From Vitis vinifera (lineage: Eukaryota > Streptophyta > Magnoliopsida > Vitales > Vitaceae), in contig NC_081821.1 of NCBI RefSeq assembly GCF_030704535.1, positions 5,161,001 to 5,225,000 of the forward strand: DNA of 64,000 bases. The letters are read 5' to 3'. Shown here piece after piece: positions 56,423-64,000 of this stretch. Positions within the stretch are counted from its first letter, which is position 1; each line of letters starts with the position of its first letter. The translations under genes and the position numbers were made by a program. The notes beneath the pieces are model-generated. The model was not told the DNA's origin and ran no database searches. It was given only the letters and a program-made list of their open reading frames with translations.

Positions 56423-57420
56423 GGCAAAACACCTAGTTCTTGAGCCCCTTTCCCCCCACCACCCTCACAAGCAAACAAAAGTTAAAATTGAAAAAAAAAA
56501 AGAAAGAAAGAAAGAAAGAAAAAAAGAGAACGGAAATCTTGTGTTGCTGTTATCTGCATGTCCTCGGGTTTGCTGTCGGTCTGAACCTTGGGTCTTGTTA
56601 TTTGGTTCAAAAGCACAATTGGCTTACGAGTTCCGCATGGAGTTCTGCATGTGACTTGAGTGAGCCAAGTAAGCCATAAGTGTATCTCCATGGTATCAAA
56701 TTTTGAGCTGATGTGAAATAGGTCAAAGAAATTTAACATATTTAGAGTAGCATAAGCTGTAACTCTACATTTCAAAATCTGGACTGCTAGCTACGTTATC
56801 CGAGAGGGAATGGATACACTCAAAAAGGTAAAAGAGTAACGGACGTAACTCCAGATTTTTCAGGCAGCATCCCATGTGCAAAAAGTGGGAAACCGAGCTA
56901 TAAACGGGCAGAAGTTCGTAACTCCATATTTTCTCTGCAACTATCCAGTTTTTAATTTCTTCATTGCGGCCCACATCACCTGAATTCATGACAACCACTT
57001 TCAAGACATGTTAAGGAATACATTTGGAGACTAAGGGTAAGGTGCATTAAGTGTTATGTTAGTGGAGATCGAATGATCCTAAACATGTATCACTAAGTTT
57101 CAAGACATGTAGCACTTTGTAATTGGTTATGCCACGATGAAATTTACATGTCATATGTTAGACAAGTGGTATATCATGATCGGTCCACAGGGACTTAACA
57201 AAATAGGACATCATCATATTCATTATGAATAAAATTCATATAATAATAATTGTAAGAGATATTGGGTGCAAGAACTTCCCATGTAGATACCTAGCTATCA
57301 TATCCTCGCTTCCTAAAATCAATTTACATAATTAAAGCCTTAACTAAGCAACCAAGCTTTTAGTTAAGAGCAATAAAGGGAATAGAGTGAATAGAACTGA
57401 CTTGGTAATTTATGGAATCA
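56423..57420. other. Spacer between SSL copies C and D
   Basis: An A-rich GAAA-type run lies at about 56490-56530. Frames in 56482-57004 lack family features. Nothing else was recognised. Confidence 0.5.
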
Positions 57421-59389
57421 TCAAGACCTATAAACACCAACAAAATGCAAAGGTAGAGATCCTATGTATAATGCTCCATTATATTCCTGAACTTCACTAA
57501 TGGTCTTAGGTATGTCTCCTGTACCAAAAGCCACCATCTGCAATACCTTCCCTTCTTCACTTAGTCTAAGCCCCAAAGGCACAACTGCCGTTCCTGCTCC
57601 AATGTTCACAGCTACCCAAAACTCTCCTCTTGCATTGCTCTTAATGTTATCTGGCGTGCCTGGAGGTTTCAGAAAAAGTTGTGAGGTATTGGCTTTACGG
57701 CCTTTAAGCCAAAACCTTTGGATCCTGTTAGTGACGAACTCTGTAACAAGGATGAATGACCCATCTTTGCTTATTGTCACTCCACCTGCTCCACCAAGGC
57801 CTCTTAGCAATTCTGTGACTTCTTGAGTTCTGGGATCATATTTCATTAGTCTTCCTGTCATGTCTCCAGTTTGAACTGCAAGCATGAACTCCCTGTAATA
57901 TTTGCAAGACGAGTCTTAGCTAGGGTTTGTGTGGAAATTTAGTTTTCCACTAAATTCCATTATGAAAAGTAGTATAAGAAATGAATGATATTCATAGCTA
58001 CAAGATTATATGACTCAATACCTTCTTTGAAATCGAGCACTAGCATCTGTGAAATAAACTATCCCAGTCTCCTGGTCCACATCTACAGCATTAAGGAACA
58101 GAAAGGGAACACCTTCTGCTGCAGTGGCAAGTTGGATGATTCTTCCATCTTTGGGACCAACAACATTGAGGCCATTGTGAGTGTTTAGCTAAGTTGGCAA
58201 TTCCGGACAAAATTCCTAAGTGCTCCCTAACTCGGCTTTCCTATTCCTATTCGGACTACTTGACTTTGAAGACTAAGACTTTGCTAAGAGACCGAGGTAT
58301 GTAGTCGAGTGTGTGGTGATTGGATGTGAATCAACCCGGTTTTTAATCTTTAAATGTGTTAGAAAGTTGGGAAAAATGGTTTTTGGTGCAAGGCTTTCAT
58401 TCCTCTGTTTCTGGATCGATCTAGGTGTAGGGGTGGATCTATCCAACTAATGTTTGTTTGATCAAATCTCAGCCATTAGATTAAGGGTTTCTTTTTGCAC
58501 TTTAAAAACCAATCTTCTCTCATTTTCTGAGTAGAGAGACTGCTGAAAACGTGGGGAGAGCAGCCACACTCCAAGTGTTCTTCATTTTCTCATTTTTGCT
58601 TTCCTAATTTAGGGTTTTTGATTGCAAAGAAAATCCACTTCTCTTAATGTTTTCCAAACTAGTTTTCAATGGATTTTCTTGAGCAATAAATGGGTTGATT
58701 CATTACTTCATTCACATCTCAATCTCTCATTCTATTTGGGTTTGTGCAAAAACCCATTTTCTTCTTGTGTGGATTCAAGAAGAGGCCGAGATTGAACTTG
58801 GTGCGGACTCCAAGTGTGCTCCAAAAGAAGCTGAAAATGAAGGTACTAGTCAAGTATTCCGGGAAGGATTGGTTGGCTTGAGCTAGGTAAAACCTTGTAC
58901 TCAGTTTTTATTCTTCATAGTGGAGTTTTCAATCGGTGATAGGCCCGTGGTTTTTGATCTCTTCGGAGGTTTTCCACGTTAAAAATCCGGTGTTCATTGT
59001 CTCTTTCTCTCACTCTATTTTGATTTATTTTTTAGGAGTGTTGAAGCATTTGCATGTGTTTTGCATTTATAAATTGTTGGGAGAGTGTTGATGTATACAT
59101 TATTGCTTGTGGATGTTTTGCTTTGTTGAAAAGTTATTGGAAGAAAAAATTCTTGACATTAAGATAGTCTAAGGTTAGATAATCTTTGTTGGGAGAATTT
59201 TTAAATTGTTCTACAACACCTATTCACCCCCCTCTAGGTGTAGTTCATTATTGAGATTCACATTTTCAGCCATGATAAGCATCGGCGATGTAGAGATCAC
59301 CTGTTCTGTAATTGAACCCTAGTCCTAATGGTCTCCCACAGGTAGGCTCCAAACCAGGATCAGTTGAACCATCGCATAATTTCTTGGAC
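57421..59389 (-). pseudogene. Strictosidine synthase-like copy D, exon 1 missing, exon 2 split by an LTR
   Basis: Exon 3 is whole at 57892-57421 and encodes REFMLAVQTGDMTGRLMKY onward to HFVGVYRS. Exon 2 is present in two parts, 59389-59269 and 58175-58022, separated by a 1,093-bp LTR with a 5-bp duplication; its two parts minus the duplication again total 270 nt. No exon 1 with a signal peptide could be found upstream to 60793. The nearest paralogue is copy E, with which exons 2 and 3 share most residues (for example FLNAVDVDQETGIVYFTDASARFQRR). With the first exon gone and the second interrupted, the locus should not make an SSL protein. Ser replaces the catalytic Glu, as in the other copies. 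Confidence 0.85.
58176..59268 (+). mobile_element. Solo LTR (LTR retrotransposon) in SSL copy D
   Basis: The element starts TG, ends CA, is 1,093 bp long and is flanked by gccat at 58171-58175 and 59269-59273, a 5-bp target duplication. It has no internal coding part and no visible repeat of its own ends, so it fits a solo LTR left by recombination between the two LTRs of a complete element. A ctattcacccccctctagg motif near its right end is common in plant LTR elements. Family (Copia or Gypsy) is not certain. The perfect target duplication suggests moderate age. Confidence 0.75.
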
Positions 59390-60793
59390 CTGAACCAGAG
59401 ATGTAAACACAGAAAACATTGGAAAACATAGAAGCTCACTCCATATTAGAATGATGATTTGCTTATATATATAAGGCTCCGCTTGATTCATGTTCATTGC
59501 TCAGATGAAAAGATCCTTACCATATATTTGTATAGAGAGTTTCCAAAATGCTAAACAAGTAGCTGTTTAGTTACATTGACCATATGTTAATTGGATTTCC
59601 TAATTGGACTGTAATTAGCACAATCAACTGTATGGTATAATAATTGCAAACAATGATTATTTGAGAACTCTATTCAAGTATTAACTCATGCAGTTGATAC
59701 CGGCTAGCTTATGTAATACTCCAGAAGATACCTCAATACAACATGGCTCAGATACCACATATTAGGAATAATAAACAAAACATGAGCAAGCAGAGCAGTT
59801 TCTAGCAAACTTTCCAGCCCCCTACTACTCAAGTGACCAGACCCAGTAGAGATGCCGAAAGTTAACCCTGCAGTGCGTAACTAGACACTTCAGTCAAGTC
59901 GCTAGTTTACTGAATTGCTAGTCTAGTTCAGTTGAAACTCTCAGTCCACTTTAGCAGAATAAACCTTAAATAGAGCTAGCACTGAAAAATAATAATAACA
60001 AAGCTCCCTATAGTAAGATCAACTGAACAAAGACACGCAATATATATGATATATCTCAACCCCAAAACAACTCAAGATGAGTCCTTGACCCACCAGCTTA
60101 TCATCAAACACATGATCAACCATCCAAGATAAATAGTACCAATGATTTACAAGGAAATTAAAAACCTCTAAAATGAAAGTAAAAATGGTAGAGAAATGAA
60201 CATCCACTATTGGAAAAGGGATCGATACAATATTTTCACAAGTCCTATAACCATGGCTCATGGCATACAAAGATAGGAATTGAAGAGAACTAACAATGCT
60301 CTTCTTACCAAGCTTATAAAACCACAAAAGGGAGTGGAGAAATCTCATCAATGCGGTGCCCTCGTTACAAGCAAGCCAAGAATGGGGGAGAAACCTCTCT
60401 TGCTTTGAATCTGAAAAGAAAACCCTAATGGAGCCTCATCTCATGACCTTTCTCCTCTCTTTCTTCCCTCAATTTCTTCTCTCTACTGCTCTCTCCTCTG
60501 CTACAAACCACATAGACAGATCATTGTCTTTTCAAGTGGGCTTCAAGATTTCACCAGCTACTGCCCATTTATGGACTTAACTTGCTGTTGGAACAGCTCA
60601 CACAATGGGCTTCTTGAGCCAATAGTCGTGCAAAAGGATCAGGCATATGCTTTGAGATTCATTTCAACACATGATTATTCAATTTAGTAAATGATAAGCC
60701 AGTAGGTTCATGAGCATTTACATATATTAGGGCCCCAAGCAAGCAAGCTTGGGTTTAATTAACAGCAGTCAAACAACAATGTTTTGAGGAACC
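59390..60793. other. Region upstream of SSL copy D
   Basis: Exon 1 of copy D would be expected here but is absent. Frames at 60019-60351 and 60356-60580 have no recognised features. The remainder is spacer. Confidence 0.5.
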
Positions 60794-60974
60794 TTAAGGC
60801 CTATAAACGCCAACAAAAGGCAAAGCCACAGACCCTATATATAATGCTCCCTTGTATTCCTGAACTTCGCTAATGGCTGTAGGCATGTCTCCTGGATCAA
60901 AAGCCACCACCTGCAGGACCCTCCCTTCTTCGCTAACCCTGAGCCCCAAAGGCACAGTTATTGCCAGCAAGTGC
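60794..60974 (-). pseudogene. Strictosidine synthase-like C-terminal scrap
   Basis: The minus strand encodes only the last 55 or so residues of an SSL protein, from PLGLRVSEEGRVLQVVAF through ISEVQEYKGALYIG to LPFVGVYRP and a stop. It is closest to copy E. Upstream of 60974 the similarity stops abruptly, and no exons 1 or 2 are associated. It is a partial duplicate or the remains of a deleted copy. Confidence 0.82.
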
Positions 60975-62052
60975 TTGAGTGCCCTCCAAAGACATTTGAC
61001 AGCTTATTGCACTCATTGTGAGCTCTCCCTCTAAAATTGTTTTTTTTTCCTTTTCGCCCACAATACATCGATTTATGCCATTATTCATCAAACATACTTA
61101 ATGCTATATATAAGTCTATGTATAAAGTTTATGATGATCTCATGTCTTTAAAGGCAATATATAGCCTAAGAAGTACGTAAAGTCGAATCTAAGGATATTT
61201 GAAATATGATCGTGAATTCAAAATGTTTTGAAATATAATTGTCAATGTAAACTAACTAGTCTAACTCACTAACATAGTCTATAAGATAAACCTACATGAA
61301 AATTAACCTAGCTGACAATAAAGATAAGTAGTTGACTCTTAACTTCACATTTCCTACTTCAAAACAATCATAATGCAAGGGTCGGGAAATGTTAAATACC
61401 CCCCTCAAATCCCTCTCCACACCCACTTAATTAACCTTTTTAAACAAAAATAACTGTGAAATGTCAAAATACTATCACCTTCATCTTCTTGTACCAACCT
61501 ACACCCATCAAATCCTAATCCACCCTCTTCCATTTCCCCTTCCCTTCCCATGCCATTTATTTTCATTTTCACTTATCTTCCATTTCTTTGCCTTCACTTC
61601 TTTTCCCCCATCTTTCATTTTAATAGATTTTTCCTTTATTTTTAAGTGCAAAATTTTCTTAGTGTTCTTTAATGTCAAAAAATTAATGATCGATCTAAAC
61701 CTGATAGGGCCTGAAAAGATAAAGAAAAAAAAAACTGAACATGTCTGGAGTTGCAGAACTCAACACCGTGAAGGGCATCCGGAAATCCAATGGTGGACAC
61801 CTTTCATGATGTTCAGCCCTAGACTTCTTGCTGTCCTTTATGAAATCCAACTCTATATTCAGACATGTCTGGTTTTTTTCTTTCTTCCAAATCACATATT
61901 CGTTTACAAAAATTAGGATATGCATAGAGATTTATTTAATATTCAATTTATTTTAGTAATATCAAGGCAGCAGATCAGCTGAATATTCAGTTATTCCCTT
62001 CAGAGCCTTAAACAACCAAGCAGGCTTTTATGCATACCAGCACTGGCAAGGC
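60975..62052. other. Spacer between the SSL scrap and copy E
   Basis: AT-rich DNA; a pyrimidine-rich block at 61460-61640 opens a plus-strand frame (61461-61916) of low complexity that is not taken as a gene. Confidence 0.5.
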
Positions 62053-63768
62053 CTAGAAGGTAAAAACACCAACAAAAGGCAAAGCCAGAGACCCTACATA
62101 TAATGCTCCATTATACTCATGAACTTCACTGATGGTCCTAGTTATATCTCCTGTATCAAAGGCCACCACCTGCAAAATCTTCCCTTCTTCGCTAACCCTA
62201 AGCCCCAAAGGCGCAGCTGCAGCCATTTCTGCTCCTATATTCGCAGCCACCCAAAACTCTCCTCTTGCATTCCTCTTAATGTTATCTGGGGTGCCTGTAG
62301 GTTTCAGGAAAAGTTCTGAGGTGTTCGCTTTGGGGCCTCTAAGCCAATATCTTTGGATTCTGGTGGCAATAAACTCAGAAACCAGGACGAATGACCCATC
62401 TTTGTTTATTGCCACTCCAACTGCAAGACCCAGGCCTCTTAACAACACTGTGACTTGTTTGGTTCTTGGATCATATTTCATTAGCCTCCCAGTCATGTCT
62501 CCTGCTAGAACAGCGTTTTGAAATTCCCTGTAAGATTTGTTTAGCTAGGATCATTGACCTGGAAAACTTATTTTTCTTTTCAATTCACTCTTGCAAATTT
62601 CGTATATAAATGATGACTACATTAATGGCTACGTGACTCAATACCTTCTTTGAAAGCGAGCACTAGCATCTGTGAAATAAACTATGCCAGTTTCCTGGTC
62701 GACATCTACAGCATTAAGAAACCTAAACGGAACACCTTCTGCTTCAGTGGCAAGTTGGGTGGCTCTTCCACCGTCGGGACCAACAACGAAGAGGCCATAG
62801 TAGGCATCAGCGATGTAGAGATCACCTGTTTTGTTATTGAAACCTATTCCTAATGGTCTCCCACAGGTGGGTTCCTTTGCAGGATCACTTGAACCATCAC
62901 ACAGTTGCTTGGACCTGAACCAAATCAGATATAAAAATATATAACATTGGAAAAAAAACAGAATAAGATTTACTAAGGATAAGATCTATATGCATTAAGG
63001 TTTTTACTTCTACATTCAGACATTTTTAGATTAACTCAACCACCATTGACTCCGTAAAAGAAAATGGTGGAAACATAAAGGTAAGCAATTTGGAGGGCAT
63101 GTATATCCATGACTAAGGCAAAGTTTCCTGGGAAAAAAAAAAGCCAAAAGTGTGAAATAGATTTCTCTTTCACTTGCTTTGTTGGCTTGTCAAAATCTTA
63201 ATCAGATCAATCTTTTTTTTTTTTTTTTTAATTTTTGGTTTTTCTCCCTAAAATAAGTAAGGGGAACAATGATTTGTTCATAATGAGATAAATTAAAGGT
63301 CCATTATGTTCTTGTGTCATTCTCTCAGAAGTATATATGTATATATATATAGCAGCAGTGGCCTAATGTACAGACCTTTGGCAAAGAATACCACTGACTT
63401 AATTTTTCATGTTCAACCTCAATAAGATGATACAAGAAGTCTTATAGATTTGTAGAGTTCAAGAAACACATCTAGCGTTTGTGAAGGACAACACAGCATA
63501 ACAGCTTTTTCTCATATTACCTAGACGGAGAAGCAACCGTGAAATCCACAAAACCAGCAGATTCAGCCTGCCACTTAAGAACTCTCCCATCTGCTACACT
63601 AGCATACGGGCCAGCACCAGAGCAATCAAAGGCAAGGGCCTCGGGACCTATTGTGGGGGTTGGGAGGTGGAGCATTCGAAAGGATCGAAATAGGCTACTA
63701 GAATTGTCTCCAAAGGACAGATTTCCATGAGAAAACAAGAAGAAAAAAAGGAACAAAGGATAGAACAT
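62053..63768 (-). CDS. Strictosidine synthase-like protein, copy E (whole)
   Basis: Exons are 63768-63521, 62914-62645 and 62527-62053 on the minus strand, giving 330 residues with all joins in frame. A hydrophobic signal (FYPLFLFFFLFSHG) precedes LPTPTIGPEALAFDCSGAGPYASVADGRVLKW. The Cys pair (CDGSSDPAKEPTCGRPLG), IADAYYGLFVVGPDGGRATQ, FLNAVDVDQETGIVYFTDASARF and TGRLMKYDPRTKQVTVLLRGLG follow. The C-terminal ISEVHEYNGALYVGS again has Ser for the catalytic Glu. Copy E is the closest whole relative of copy D and of the scrap at 60794-60974, so this end of the array expanded separately from copies A-C. Confidence 0.94.
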
Positions 63769-63840
63769 GGTGCAGTTATGGGTGGAAGAAAGTGATCATT
63801 TCTCGTGTAGAATGAATATGCATATTAGACAAGGCTTACA

Positions 63841-63846
63841 TTTATA
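63841..63846 (-). promoter_or_regulatory. TATA box of SSL copy E
   Basis: The minus strand reads GCTTATAAATG, about 73 bp before the ATG. Confidence 0.55.
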
Positions 63847-64000
63847 AGCACAGCTTGCCTTTAAGATTGCTATAATTGGCACCACATATAGAAGTCAGCA
63901 CAAGATAGGATGTGATATCATTTTCTTAAGATATATATTTTTTTTTTCAGGGACATGATATCAATTCTTAATATTTGGTTCTTTATTGGAATAAGAATAA

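Noticed and set aside
61461-61916. Plus-strand frame of 151 codons
   Set aside because: Arises from a pyrimidine-rich tract (Pro, Phe, Leu, His runs) with no family features or promoter.

Overview
This is a 64 kb piece of a plant nuclear genome. Genes are split by AT-rich introns with GT-AG (rarely GC-AG) borders, the proteins are typical of angiosperms, and the introns are loaded with LINE copies and small DNA-transposon relics. The protein set and the repeat load fit a woody core eudicot such as grapevine (Vitis), but the species is an inference from general resemblance and was not tested.

Left half. Positions 1-9176 hold the C-terminal half of an acyl-activating enzyme of the AAE17/AAE18 type (+ strand; its start lies outside the window). 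A 5'-truncated LINE with a perfect 17-bp target duplication sits just before the first visible exon. CPP1, a chloroplast J-like chaperone with three membrane helices (+), runs 9923-15324, and its introns hold at least five LINE scraps. A Mutator-type MITE with a 9-bp target duplication (15994-16659) separates it from a tetraspanin (-, 17949-19413), followed by a Harbinger-like non-coding element (20400-21947) and a long gene-poor AT-rich stretch.

Middle. Plastid enolase ENO1 (+, 25373-30400) is convergent with a plant cysteine oxidase (-, 31614-38041), an oxygen sensor of the N-degron pathway. That gene is divergent from the kinetochore gene MIS12 (+, 39310-45118), whose large third intron holds a hAT-type MITE and a long inverted repeat. 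A 69-residue KIN/LEA-like stress protein (-, 45654-46260) follows.

Right part. From 47745 to the end lies a tandem array of strictosidine synthase-like (SSL) genes, all on the minus strand with the same three-exon plan; exon 2 is always 270 nt. Three copies are whole (B 52855-54221, C 54869-56373, E 62053-63768). Copy A is interrupted in exon 3 by a GC-rich compound hairpin element. Copy D lacks exon 1 and carries a solo LTR in exon 2. A sixth locus is only a C-terminal scrap. All copies have Ser or Thr where, from memory of the Rauvolfia enzyme, the catalytic Glu of true strictosidine synthase should be, so they are probably not alkaloid-forming Pictet-Spenglerases.

I see no operon-like or CRISPR-like system. 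The most noteworthy items are the compound hairpin element in SSL copy A, which could in principle be spliced out in frame; the GC-AG introns in ENO1 (where the donor overlaps the catalytic lysine codon) and in the tetraspanin; and the repeated insertion of one LINE family into host introns. All gene models were built by hand from splice borders and protein conservation; none was checked by alignment or transcript data.
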